32,138 bases of DNA from positions 1-32,138 of the forward strand of contig DATNPK010000115.1 of the NCBI GenBank assembly GCA_036703275.1, in the 5' to 3' direction. Shown here piece after piece: positions 23,568-32,138 of the stretch (position 1 is its first letter; each line of letters starts with the position of its first letter). The notes beneath the pieces were generated by a model that saw only the letters and a list, made by a program, of their open reading frames with translations, did not search any database and was not told the DNA's origin. The DNA is from Coleofasciculaceae cyanobacterium. GTDB lineage: Bacteria; Cyanobacteriota; Cyanobacteriia; Cyanobacteriales; Xenococcaceae. The position numbers were made by a program, and so were the translations under genes.

Positions 23568-26500
23568 ATGCTAGAAACTGTCATCTCCGACCTAATCCGT
23601 AAACAACGCCCTTACTACCTACTTCAAGGAAATCCCATTAAAGGAGTTGACAATCAATACTGGCTAGTTTTTCAACACCGCGATGCTGATAATCTCCTCA
23701 AAAATATTGTCAGTTTCCTAAGTTTCCAAACACACTCTACCTATAAATTAATTCGGATAGATCTCAATACTGCTCATATATTTGAATACATCCCCAAACA
23801 AGAAGGCAATCTGCCTAATGCTACTCTATTACGCACTAGCAAACTAACAGTTATCGAACAATTTATCCAGTTAGAAAATGCAGTTAAAGAAGAAGCATTA
23901 CTAGCAGGAAGTTTTTTAGAATTAGAAACCAAAATTCGTCGCCGTCGCCGATTTAATTTACCAGATGATATTGACAAATATCACCAATTTATCACTGCTT
24001 ATTTAGAACGCACTAAATTCTATCGTCGCTCTACTGCTTACTTTGAAAGTGGCGTACTGAAACTCTACTCTGAACCCCTGCAAAACATTGTTAAAAATGA
24101 AGGGGAAATCCGCCTGTTGATGGATTGGCAAGGGTTTACTAATAATCGAGATCTCAAAGAATTACAGAAACTACACGACTCAGAATATCGAACCGAATAC
24201 ATTCGTCGTACCCTCCAAGAATTCCTTGCAGGTTTAGAAGATAGCTCTTTCTCTAGCACTGAAATTCTCGCCGAACTAGTGAGATTGGGTACTCTGAAGA
24301 TCAAGCTAGTCAAGATGGAAGAAAGACGGGCTATCTATCACAAGAAAACTGGTATCTTGAGCGATCGCCTGGACAACCATATTCTCCATGAAGGCTCGGA
24401 TAACTTTACTCGCGCTGCCCATTCGAGGAATGCTGAGAGCGTTACCTTCCTCTATTATTCAGACCCTATAGACTTAGACGCTATCAAAGAAAGCATCATT
24501 GAATTTGATGAGGAATGGCAAGACAAAGAACTAACCTTTGACCTCAGCCAAGAATTTTTAGCGCAAATAATCGCCGAACGCGATCGCCGTATCCAGTTAA
24601 AGCAACCAGTTATTGAATCTATTACTCCTGACGAGTTCCCCAATGGAGAAATCACTCCAGTTGAAATTACAGGCAGTAACCTAGACCAAGTTGAAACCAT
24701 TGAAGTTGCCGATGATGAATTAGTTAAAGTTACCATCGATAGTCGAGAACCAGAACGCATTATCGGTCAAGTTGAAGTATATCCCGATCATCCATCAACT
24801 TCGCTGAAGAATTTCAGAGTTAAAGCCACTACAGGAACATATAACATAACTCCAGAAAAGCCCGTTTCTGTAAGCTCAGACCTAATTATTCCCGACTTTC
24901 CCGAAATTGAAGGCTTTAAGCAAGCCGTAGCCCTGATTTTGGCAGGAAAACACGGGCAACCTCAAGACTTCCTCTACTGGCTGGCAATGGAACGTCCTCA
25001 CCTACTTCGAGTCCAACAGAGCGACACACTAGATGAATTTGTCTACCAAGGGATTTTATTCGAGCATCAAAAATCAGGCGCGCAGCACTGTCTTAGAGTC
25101 ATGCAGGATTTTGGCGTAGCGGTTTGTGCTGATGCTGTGGGATTGGGAAAAACCAGATTAGCTGCTGCGGTGGCTAAACTCTATCGTAATGAAAAAGGTC
25201 AAGCTAAGGTTGCCATTATTGCTGCCAAAAAGTTATTTCCTAACTGGGAAAGGGAAATGACCGAACTTGGCTTTAAAGGGGGCGATTATGAACTTTATAA
25301 TAAAAACTTGATGAGTCTCAAAGGCAACCGATTTCTAGATGACTTTAATCGCTATGGTGGTGCAGATCTGATCGTTATTGATGAAGCTCACGAAGGCATT
25401 CGCAATTATCGAAATCGCATTCATCAAATTTGTTTGCAGATTCAACAGAGCGATCGCACCTCTGAAAGAGAAAGACATTTTCTACTGCTGACAGCTACTC
25501 CTTGGAACAACCGCCGCGAGGATATCTATAATATTCTCTCCCCATTTCTTTCTCGTCCAGAAGGATTCCAAGATTTAGATTTTCCCCCAGAAGTAGCATT
25601 GTGGTTCGAGCGTCGAGATGCAGGAGTCGAAAACTTTACCGACAATACCAATTTATTTCGACGCACCTATCGAGAGTTATTTCTCCAACGCACCAGACAG
25701 ATGCTTAGAGAAGCTACTCCAGATCTCAATCTCTATGCCAAACGAGTAGCTCAATGGTTGCCCGTAGTATTTGAATCAGATACAGAGCAAGCATTAGACC
25801 AAATCTTCACTCAGTTTGAAACTAACCTCTATATTCCTTCGGCTGACCCGATACGTTATCTCAAGGGCAGTACCGAACAGCGATCGCTTCTCGCCAACCA
25901 GCGTCGCTTTTTCCTACAACGGGCTGAGTCGAGTATGTATGCACTGGGTCGCACGATTAAGAACTTTAGCGATCGCATTGCTTTGGTTAAATACAGATTA
26001 GCAATGGTTTCTCCTGATGCAGATGGACTCAAAGAATTCTTGTTGCTGCATTACGAATTTGTGTCTAAGAAAAAAGATAAATCATTAGATGTCTTAGATC
26101 TAAGCGATGACTGGGATGAAGATTATTTAGAAGATGAAGAAGACGAAGACGAGGAAGAAACCAATGAGAAGAAAGAGGAAAAACGTCAACAGCTACGCAA
26201 ATCCATAGATCTTGCTACCAATGCTCTGCGAGAAGATCCAGCTATAGCCAAACAAATTTACTACCAAATTATGGCTGACTGTGACAGCGACTTAGCTCAA
26301 CTCAAACAGATTCAAAAACTACTAGCGGATGAATTTGTCAAAGACCACAAACGCGAACAAGTTACCCAGAAAGTCAGAGAAATCGTTAGTCAGGGTCATA
26401 AAGTTCTCTTGATTTCGACCTTTTCAGATACGGTAATAGATTACTACCGCTACATGGCAAAAGATAATGCGATCGCCGACTGTGGGATTGGCATGGTGAT

Positions 26501-27821
26501 TGGTTCTAATAAACTTTACTACAACAGCGATTTAGACTATCCAATCAAAGTTAGTCCTAATAATGCGGTCAAAGGAACTAATCAAAAACCTGGATTAAAG
26601 CGACAGCAAATATTTCGCTTGTTTGCCCCTGCTGCTACTTGTAGAAATCCTACCGAACGTCCACAGCCAGAAGAAGAGATCTCAGTTTTAATCGGTTCAG
26701 AAACTCTCTCAGTCGGTCAAAATCTTCAAGATGCCGATTACTTGATTAACATCGATTTGCCTTGGAATCCAATGATCCTAGAGCAGCGTATTGGTCGCAT
26801 TGACCGTCCCAAGCAACATCGAGTTGAGAATATTTATATTTACTACGCCAATAGCGAAAGTCAATTACTCAGACAAGCCAGTCGTCTATCTAATCTAAAC
26901 AAAAAACTGGTCGGCGATCTAGTTGAAGAAAGTGGCGCAATTCGCAACATTGAGCGAATCGATACTCTAGGAGCTTCAATCTATGGCGATACTCTCTTTG
27001 ATGATGAAATTTTGCCTGGATATATCGATTTCATTCACAGTTTAACTAAAGCCCGATCCTTGGAGCAAAGCAGTTTACAAGAAGATACTTATCAGAAACA
27101 GGAAACTAACCGCGACCTCTACACTCAAAATGAAATCTTGCATAGCGAAGAACTCAGAAAACTAATTGAGGAATTAGGATTCGATTACCAAGCCAATCCC
27201 ATTGCTGTCGGACATCGTACCAACGACCCCAATGAACCTACTTATCTTGTGGCACTGACCTTGGAATACTTCGGACCAAATGGCGAACCGATTCCCGACC
27301 AAAAACAAACAATTTACTGGAACGATCTCGCACAAGAAAATGATGGCTACGGAATAGCGGTTTCTTCAGCATTTAAAACCCCAGCAGCAGGTGAGGTAGT
27401 TTCGGCAAAAAAAATCCTAACTATTACTCATTCTTTGTACGAACAACTGGTGAAACTCAAGCAACAGCGTTATTCCGAATTAGAACAACCAGAAACTTTA
27501 GAAAACATCAACTTAACTTCTGAGCGGATTAGTAAAATCCAGAAGCGAATTATGGCAATGGATAGTTTTCCGTCTGGAATCAACCGTAAAACCGTCAAAG
27601 ATACTTTGAAGAAACTTAATTCTGGAAAGGAGCAAAAGAAAGTCCAAAAACTGCTGCGAGATTGCACCGATGGCGATAAAAGTCAGCTAAACGATGGTGA
27701 GTTTATCGAGCAGCTAGTTAATGACACAGAGATTCTTAATTTACTAAATCTTGAAGGGATTAAACCTACCAGCTTGAAAGCTTCTTTATCAGCTTTGCTT
27801 TTGAGAACGGAAGTAAAGTAG
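23568..27821 (+). CDS. PLD nuclease - TIG - SNF2-type helicase fusion (restriction/defence effector)
   Basis: The 1417-residue protein combines an N-terminal PLD-family nuclease (about 130-300; H258-K-K260 and GSDN 276-279 form an HxK...GSxN motif, with YFESGVLKLY as the N-terminal PLD half), a TIG/IPT-like beta domain (about 346-425, PVIESITPDEFPNGEITPVEITGSNLD), and an SF2/SNF2 helicase: Walker A DAVGLGKT (522-529), DEAH (605-608), TATPWNNRR and the C-terminal IGRIDRPKQ arginine-finger motif. A strongly acidic stretch lies near 845-870. It likely translocates on DNA and cuts through PLD. With the neighbouring methyltransferase it forms a split restriction-modification or DISARM-like pair. 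The TIG domain between nuclease and motor is unusual; domain boundaries are by eye. Confidence 0.83.
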   Translation: MLETVISDLIRKQRPYYLLQGNPIKGVDNQYWLVFQHRDADNLLKNIVSFLSFQTHSTYKLIRIDLNTAHIFEYIPKQEGNLPNATLLRTSKLTVIEQFIQLENAVKEEALLAGSFLELETKIRRRRRFNLPDDIDKYHQFITAYLERTKFYRRSTAYFESGVLKLYSEPLQNIVKNEGEIRLLMDWQGFTNNRDLKELQKLHDSEYRTEYIRRTLQEFLAGLEDSSFSSTEILAELVRLGTLKIKLVKMEERRAIYHKKTGILSDRLDNHILHEGSDNFTRAAHSRNAESVTFLYYSDPIDLDAIKESIIEFDEEWQDKELTFDLSQEFLAQIIAERDRRIQLKQPVIESITPDEFPNGEITPVEITGSNLDQVETIEVADDELVKVTIDSREPERIIGQVEVYPDHPSTSLKNFRVKATTGTYNITPEKPVSVSSDLIIPDFPEIEGFKQAVALILAGKHGQPQDFLYWLAMERPHLLRVQQSDTLDEFVYQGILFEHQKSGAQHCLRVMQDFGVAVCADAVGLGKTRLAAAVAKLYRNEKGQAKVAIIAAKKLFPNWEREMTELGFKGGDYELYNKNLMSLKGNRFLDDFNRYGGADLIVIDEAHEGIRNYRNRIHQICLQIQQSDRTSERERHFLLLTATPWNNRREDIYNILSPFLSRPEGFQDLDFPPEVALWFERRDAGVENFTDNTNLFRRTYRELFLQRTRQMLREATPDLNLYAKRVAQWLPVVFESDTEQALDQIFTQFETNLYIPSADPIRYLKGSTEQRSLLANQRRFFLQRAESSMYALGRTIKNFSDRIALVKYRLAMVSPDADGLKEFLLLHYEFVSKKKDKSLDVLDLSDDWDEDYLEDEEDEDEEETNEKKEEKRQQLRKSIDLATNALREDPAIAKQIYYQIMADCDSDLAQLKQIQKLLADEFVKDHKREQVTQKVREIVSQGHKVLLISTFSDTVIDYYRYMAKDNAIADCGIGMVIGSNKLYYNSDLDYPIKVSPNNAVKGTNQKPGLKRQQIFRLFAPAATCRNPTERPQPEEEISVLIGSETLSVGQNLQDADYLINIDLPWNPMILEQRIGRIDRPKQHRVENIYIYYANSESQLLRQASRLSNLNKKLVGDLVEESGAIRNIERIDTLGASIYGDTLFDDEILPGYIDFIHSLTKARSLEQSSLQEDTYQKQETNRDLYTQNEILHSEELRKLIEELGFDYQANPIAVGHRTNDPNEPTYLVALTLEYFGPNGEPIPDQKQTIYWNDLAQENDGYGIAVSSAFKTPAAGEVVSAKKILTITHSLYEQLVKLKQQRYSELEQPETLENINLTSERISKIQKRIMAMDSFPSGINRKTVKDTLKKLNSGKEQKKVQKLLRDCTDGDKSQLNDGEFIEQLVNDTEILNLLNLEGIKPTSLKASLSALLLRTEVK

Positions 27822-27827
27822 CAATAT

Positions 27828-27877
27828 GCCCTAAAGGATTCCCTAAAGGGTACACCTTCGGATAAGCTTCGCGTCAC
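27828..27877. repeat. Palindromic dispersed repeat next to the IS1 remnant
   Basis: The sequence holds CCCTAAAGG-ATT-CCCTAAAGGG and ends ...AGCTTCGCGTCAC. It shares cctaaaggatt and tcgcgtcac with the block at 19500-19640, and cctaaagga with the 24-bp insertion at 28281. It lies between the PLD-helicase stop and the outer end of an IS1 remnant. I interpret it as a small dispersed palindromic repeat of the cyanobacterial type. Confidence 0.6.
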
Positions 27878-27884
27878 AATTAAT

Positions 27885-28340
27885 GGTGGTGCAACTTTTT
27901 TGTGTTTAGAGGTTTAATCCGAACTCATATTTATTGATGAATAGCCCAATCACTAAGTCATGCATTTCTTCAGTCTTAGAAAAGCAAATTGTCCTTCTTT
28001 GTAACCTTTTAATTCTCGTCCTTAATCGAATATGTTTTTGTTCTATTCTTTGAGTTTTCTTTTTACCAATTTCATGTTTATCTTCAGGCAAATGTCTTCG
28101 ATATGCTCCCAATCCATCTGTACAATAATGCTTGATTCCGAAAGGTTCTAATAGTTTCTTGAGTTTGAGAAATACCTCATCTTTTCGACGACCAAATACA
28201 TAAGCTAAGACTTGTCCTGTCAGTCTATCAATGGCATGCCATAACCACCTTTGATTCTTCTTTTTGCCTACAAAGCTCCATATGCGAAGCGGTATCCTTT
28301 AGGACATTTCGTCTAATTCTGTATCTTCAATCCCTTTTAC
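27885..28340 (-). pseudogene. IS1-family element remnant with broken transposase
   Basis: On the minus strand, the C-terminal half of an IS1 InsB-type transposase can be read: TELDEM | WSFVGKKKNQRWLWHAIDRLTG, then YCTDGLGAY and the 68-residue end with RIEQKHIRLRTRIKRLQRRTICFSK. Asp in AIDR, Asp in CTDG and Glu in RIEQKH are positioned for the catalytic triad. A 24-bp insertion with a TAA interrupts the frame after TELDEM, and the N-terminal part is missing. The outer end GGTGGTGCAACTTT (27885) resembles an IS1 terminal repeat. The other end, near 28340, was probably lost at the junction with the AAA-like fragment; that boundary is approximate. Confidence 0.75.
28281..28304 (-). mobile_element. 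24-bp palindromic repeat inserted in the IS1 transposase gene
   Basis: Minus-strand codons ...GAA TTA GAC GAA ATG are followed by tcctaaaggataccgcttcg plus cata, and then TGG AGC TTT GTA GGC. Without these 24 bases the frame reads ELDEMWSFVG, the expected IS1 sequence. The insert therefore has visible limits: it is a multiple of three but contains a TAA stop. It begins with TCCTAAAGGA, shared with the repeats at 27828 and 19550. This supports a small mobile repeat caught inside a known gene. Confidence 0.68.
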
Positions 28341-28342
28341 TG

Positions 28343-28537
28343 ATGTGGAATTTGCAACATTACCCGCATTTGCGATCGGGTTTTCAAAAAGTTTTAAAAT
28401 CGCCAACTAATTTAAAACCTGAACTTGCGTTTAAATTAGTTAGTTTGGGTTTAGTTAATGTAGAAAGAGATAAAGCAACTGTCAGTTGTGGTCTATATCT
28501 AAAATACTTTAGCTTAACTATGGTTTCAGAATACTGA
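28343..28537 (+). pseudogene. C-terminal fragment of a cyanobacterial AAA-like protein
   Basis: The 64-residue frame MWNLQHYPHLRSGFQKVLK...PELAFKLVSLGLVNVERDKATVSCGLYLKYFS matches the conserved C-terminal winged-helix end of AAA-like (PF14516-type) cyanobacterial proteins. These normally have several hundred residues with an NTPase domain, which is absent here; an in-frame stop occurs shortly upstream and IS1 debris adjoins. It is most likely the tail of a gene cut off by insertion and deletion, not a functional gene. Confidence 0.6.
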
Positions 28538-28581
28538 TTTACGTCCTATAACTCCACCTATAGGATCTACAAATTTCTGTT

Positions 28582-31500
28582 TCAAACAGGTTGGACTTCG
28601 CCAAAATCATCGCCCCTCAAAATAGAAAAGTACCGTTTGAGCTTTTGCTTCAGTTCAGAATTGAATTTTGAAAGAAGATTTTTATCCGAGTTTAGCCAAT
28701 TTTCATCTGTATCCATGCCTCCCCCTGATGTATAAACATTCTCTTTATTGGGGGGTGTGGATACGATATCTACAGGGGGGTCAATGCCATATTGCACCTG
28801 CATCATAGCTTGATGCTCCCTGTTCTTTTCTTGCTGTTCGAGTTCTCTTTTCGCCTTCTCTTCTCGCTGCTTGATTCGGTACTGCAAAACTTCAATCGCA
28901 AAAATAGTATCCTCTTTTGCTAAGGAGTAATATCTAACTTGTTCTCCTCGCTTGCCCTTCTTGTTTGAAACCGTCTTTAGTCCCAACTGACCGATTAATA
29001 CTCCCACCAACCACATTGGTTTACAGTTTTCGGGAACAGTAAGATTCAAGATAGCTTTAAGATGAACTCTAGAGGCATTAGCAGCTTCGGCAATTTTCTT
29101 TACATCAGGGTCAGCAGCACAGATTTCCTCTCCTGACATCAAGCGAGTAACTAACTTAGGTAAACCCAAATTATAACGAGCCAGCCATAAACTTGAGTAA
29201 TTATGCCAGTCCATACACAAAGGTAAATTATCCCTTTCCTTCAAATCTTTATCGCTTACTATTTGGGGAGGTGCGGGATATTCTCGATTAGTTTCGGGGT
29301 CAACAATTTTATCTTCTGAGTTAGCTAAAAGAGATTCCAAAGCTATAAATTGACCGATTAAACTACCTTGTTTATCCTTTTTAACTAACTCATCCGTAAC
29401 AGCCATGCCGTAATCGCGCTTAATGCGATATTTTTCACATTCAACAATTTCCTCTGGCTCAAGATAATCTTTAGCTTGACGGCTTAAATATTCCTGTTTG
29501 CTAATATCGGTGGCATTAACTACTGCTAGTTGATGAACATTATTTAAATAACGTCCAGCTTCGAGCATTTTGTTTTTAATTTTTACATCACCTTCTGACT
29601 CTTTGATAGTAATTTTATAAGCCATCTCTTCGAGTAAAATCAGAAGATCGTCCCGCAGATTATTAATCGAATAGTTCCGTTGAGCTTCAATTTCACAATA
29701 AGCATTTAACGCCCAATCCTTTTCCGCTCCTCTTTGACCACTTTTCTTATTAATACGAATTAAAAAAGCTGTCATTTGATTGAGTTGCAGCATACTTTCT
29801 TTAATCTTTTCGGCATTAGTTTCTTTGTAGCCAAAAGGAGGGCGGGGAGCGACCCAAATATGCAAAGGTACTTGATGACGGTAACGATGGAGAGCCTGAC
29901 AGCATTCAGTAGCCGATTGAGATACAGCATGGAAAGCACCAAAGACTGCATCAAAGTGATAGTCGCAGATATCAACTCCCGTACCCAAACTGGGAGAAGC
30001 TAAAAGAGCATCGACGTTTTTTACTTCAGTAGAGATATCTTTGATAAATGCCTTGTTCGCACTACTACCGCTATTATCAGCGTGAATTGACCAGATACGT
30101 AGTTTGCTACCATTTTGAGAGTTAACCCCTGTTCCTGGCTCAAATAACGCGCGCTCCTCGTCAACAGAGACTGTCATCATAGCTTCTAACTTTTTGATGA
30201 ACTTTTTCGAGTCAGAAACCACCATGATTTTCTGTCCCATCATCAAGGCAATGGAAATTTTAGCGACTAAGGCACTGCTGTCTTTGTCTTCGTAGAAAAA
30301 TACTTCTCTTCCAGCCTGTTTGTACTCGTTCTTGATGATGAAAGGAACTTCTCCCTCTGGGCGCATAGCGCGAAAGAAGTCTACGGTGACATCGTTCATG
30401 TGTGCGTCGGCTAAAACAACTAGCTTGGCTTTGCCGATGATATATTCCAAAACCTCAAGGATTTCCGCCCGATGTTCTTTACAGGTCTTGCTGTGAAGCA
30501 GGTGAGCGAGATTCTGACAGGCTTCGTCAACGAACACGCAATCGTATTCGTTGAACTGAGTTTGCAGCTTGTAGAGGCTATCTACAGTAATGGAAAGACT
30601 TAGTGCCTTAGCCAATTGACCCTGAGAGATTTCCGAGTACATCTGGGTGAATAATCGCTCGGAGAGATTCTTCATCAGATTGACTCGATGACCGACATTA
30701 AGAAATCTCGCACGAGGATGCTCTCTACGAAGTTTTGCTAGCAATTCCGTCTTACCAGTTCCCATTCCACTTTCTATCGCTATTAGACCCTGTTCTGGGA
30801 GTCTGAGGGCATCGCTGAGGTATTGGGTGTTGAGTAGAACGTTAGCAGGATATTTTTTACTCAGTCCCCAGGTTTTTTTTCGAGACTTCCTGAGATAGTC
30901 TTTGAGGGTTAAAGCGCGGTCTAGAATTTTGGCAATGAGAGACAAAGCTCGTTTGCCGTTGGCAGTTACAAAATCATCAACCCCTTTTTCTGAACCTTCA
31001 GGCAAAGATGCGATGGAACAGGATGCCCCCGCAGCTTCGATTACTTTTCCAGTCAGAACGCTTGCTAGATGAACTGCATGGCGAGTGCTGGGCTTTTCAT
31101 CGTTGTCGAAGAGGATAATAAATTTGCGCCCCGAACTTACCATCGGCACAAGATCTGGATGCAGATAATCTATGCCAGTCTCTTGGTTTTTGACTCGACC
31201 CATCCAAATACCAGGAAGGGCGATCGCTACAAAACCAAGAGAAAGCAGACAAGCAGCTTTTTTTTCTCCTTCGGTGAGGAGGATGGGTATTTCGGGATGT
31301 TTTGCTACCCACGACCAAAAGCAATAGTCATCTCTTGGTTCGGGATCTGGTTGTAAGGATAATTGCAGATTAGCTGGGAGAAAAGGAGCGGGTTTGACTC
31401 CACCTCTAAGGCAATCTGAGAGGGAACGTTTTTGTCCTGTGGAGGTTAGGGAATAGCCCTTGGAGCTTGGTGGATTTTTATCGGCTAGTCTCAGAGACAG

Positions 31501-31959
31501 AGGAGAACGATAGCGAGAAATGCGGTAACGCTTGGCTACTTTGTCCCAGATGTGATTCGGAACGTCAAAGTAGGTGGGGTGACTCTCGCTTTTTGGCGGA
31601 GACTCGTATTTGATTGTTTTTCCATCCCCGTCAATACGGGGAAGATCTGGTTTAAATCGTCCGTAGTCCCATTTCTGCCAGTTGTTCTGGGGGTCTAAGC
31701 CAGAAATCCAATAGCCACCAGTTTCGGTGTGAGCATAGCGATGTAGCCATTTGTCTCGCACTCGACCATCGTTACGACGTTCGGAATTGGGTAGGAAGCA
31801 GAAAAGGTGGTTCTGGGGTTCTGTACCAGAGAGCGAAAGTAGGTTGAGAGCGGTTAGGCGATCGTCAACTGAACTTTCGCGCCACTCTGTTAGGTGATTG
31901 GGTTGGATCGAATCAGAAGAATTGTTTTCAGCATTATCAAAAGCTTTTTTCTCTGACAT
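28582..31959 (-). CDS. CyRepA1-family plasmid replication protein (DUF3854 + helicase)
   Basis: The 1125-residue protein has an N-terminal recognition region (1-200), then a TOPRIM-like DUF3854 domain (about 210-345) with ILLTEGEKKA (E230) and FDNDE (D285, D287), and an SF2-type/origin-binding helicase (about 390-740): Walker A SGMGTGKTE (397-405), VFVDEACQN (476-484) and later SPSLGTGVDI. The C-terminal portion is helical and very charged (about 1055-1080). TOPRIM plus helicase on one chain is the layout of cyanobacterial CyRepA1-type initiators, which prime and unwind the plasmid origin. ATG 31959 lies 38 bp before the circular junction. Its upstream repeats (1-254) are the probable control and origin sites. 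Confidence 0.87.
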   Translation of the reverse strand: MSEKKAFDNAENNSSDSIQPNHLTEWRESSVDDRLTALNLLSLSGTEPQNHLFCFLPNSERRNDGRVRDKWLHRYAHTETGGYWISGLDPQNNWQKWDYGRFKPDLPRIDGDGKTIKYESPPKSESHPTYFDVPNHIWDKVAKRYRISRYRSPLSLRLADKNPPSSKGYSLTSTGQKRSLSDCLRGGVKPAPFLPANLQLSLQPDPEPRDDYCFWSWVAKHPEIPILLTEGEKKAACLLSLGFVAIALPGIWMGRVKNQETGIDYLHPDLVPMVSSGRKFIILFDNDEKPSTRHAVHLASVLTGKVIEAAGASCSIASLPEGSEKGVDDFVTANGKRALSLIAKILDRALTLKDYLRKSRKKTWGLSKKYPANVLLNTQYLSDALRLPEQGLIAIESGMGTGKTELLAKLRREHPRARFLNVGHRVNLMKNLSERLFTQMYSEISQGQLAKALSLSITVDSLYKLQTQFNEYDCVFVDEACQNLAHLLHSKTCKEHRAEILEVLEYIIGKAKLVVLADAHMNDVTVDFFRAMRPEGEVPFIIKNEYKQAGREVFFYEDKDSSALVAKISIALMMGQKIMVVSDSKKFIKKLEAMMTVSVDEERALFEPGTGVNSQNGSKLRIWSIHADNSGSSANKAFIKDISTEVKNVDALLASPSLGTGVDICDYHFDAVFGAFHAVSQSATECCQALHRYRHQVPLHIWVAPRPPFGYKETNAEKIKESMLQLNQMTAFLIRINKKSGQRGAEKDWALNAYCEIEAQRNYSINNLRDDLLILLEEMAYKITIKESEGDVKIKNKMLEAGRYLNNVHQLAVVNATDISKQEYLSRQAKDYLEPEEIVECEKYRIKRDYGMAVTDELVKKDKQGSLIGQFIALESLLANSEDKIVDPETNREYPAPPQIVSDKDLKERDNLPLCMDWHNYSSLWLARYNLGLPKLVTRLMSGEEICAADPDVKKIAEAANASRVHLKAILNLTVPENCKPMWLVGVLIGQLGLKTVSNKKGKRGEQVRYYSLAKEDTIFAIEVLQYRIKQREEKAKRELEQQEKNREHQAMMQVQYGIDPPVDIVSTPPNKENVYTSGGGMDTDENWLNSDKNLLSKFNSELKQKLKRYFSILRGDDFGEVQPV

Positions 31960-31997
31960 AAAGCTCTTTATCCTTCGTGTGGTGGAGTTCGCGCTTT

Positions 31998-32138
31998 ATC
32001 ATGCCAGATTAATTAAAACGGTTTTTGAAAACGGATTAGTCTTATCAGACTAATTAAGGAGTGTACTCAAACCTGAAATCATTGATATATATAGGTTTCA
32101 AAAACGAGTCGTCCTGGGATACTAGAGGTTTCGTCCTG
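31998..32138. repeat. Terminal direct repeat, right copy (redundant overlap)
   Basis: These 141 bases equal 1-141. They should be removed when the circle is closed, which leaves 31,997 bp. The overlap places the replication gene immediately beside the repeat-rich region at the start of the window. Confidence 0.93.

Noticed and set aside
24065-24760. Minus-strand frames of 82 and 101 codons within the PLD-helicase gene
   Set aside because: Their Ser/Arg-rich translation is the reverse frame of a strong coding sequence with intact motifs.
19217-27821. Calling the methyltransferase/PLD-helicase locus a full DISARM or BREX system
   Set aside because: No DrmA, DrmB, PglZ, BrxC or similar core genes are present, so only a likeness can be stated.

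Overview
The window reads as one complete, circular cyanobacterial plasmid of about 31,997 bp. Bases 1-141 are repeated exactly at 31998-32138, the usual signature of a circular contig cut open at a k-mer overlap. The host is inferred to be cyanobacterial because HIP1 octamers (GCGATCGC) recur throughout, the replication protein is of the CyRepA1/DUF3854 type, and short palindromic repeats and an IS1 type resemble those of unicellular or baeocystous cyanobacteria. The species cannot be read from the window.

Layout. (1) Replication: a 1125-residue CyRepA1-like initiator/helicase (28582-31959, minus). Its upstream region crosses the contig junction into 1-254 and holds hairpins, two tandem 22-mers and four TGTACTCAA-like repeats; this is the best origin/control candidate. 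(2) Mobilization: a four-gene minus-strand block (unknown XRE protein, membrane coiled-coil protein, TraL-like ATPase, small Ser/Lys-rich protein) diverges from a MobV relaxase fused to primase-like and TOPRIM domains, with an oriT-like inverted repeat between them. (3) A large STAND NTPase with an N-terminal PD-(D/E)XK nuclease, an Avs-like antiphage protein. (4) A ParA/ribbon-helix-helix partition pair, followed by an ADP-ribosyltransferase-fold protein with a small downstream partner. (5) A tyrosine recombinase, a HigBA module and a 969-residue SIR2-domain protein of the defence-associated sirtuin kind. (6) An XRE regulator, a type ISP-like adenine methyltransferase, an inverted RelE-type toxin-antitoxin pair, and a 1417-residue protein joining a PLD nuclease, a TIG-like domain and a SNF2-type helicase: a split restriction-modification-like or DISARM-like system. 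(7) Debris: a decayed IS1 copy with a 24-bp palindromic insertion, and the tail of an AAA-like gene.

The most unusual signal is a family of 8-bp motifs (YYRRACAT and its complement) in phased arrays: upstream of the STAND nuclease (inside a perfect 27-bp-arm palindrome), upstream of parA, inside the coding sequence of the ribbon-helix-helix gene, between that gene and the ADP-ribosyltransferase gene, and after that gene pair. Same-direction copies sit 8 bp apart and opposite-direction copies sit 12 bp apart. The layout recalls the heptad regulon of the omega protein of pSM19035, where one ribbon-helix-helix protein serves partition, copy number and a toxin-antitoxin operon. Here the regulon would tie partition to a phage-defence gene and a candidate toxin.

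Overall the plasmid combines mobilization and stability genes (ParA system, recombinase, two or three toxin-antitoxin modules) with at least three apparent defence systems. All functions are inferred from sequence motifs by eye; no database search was run.
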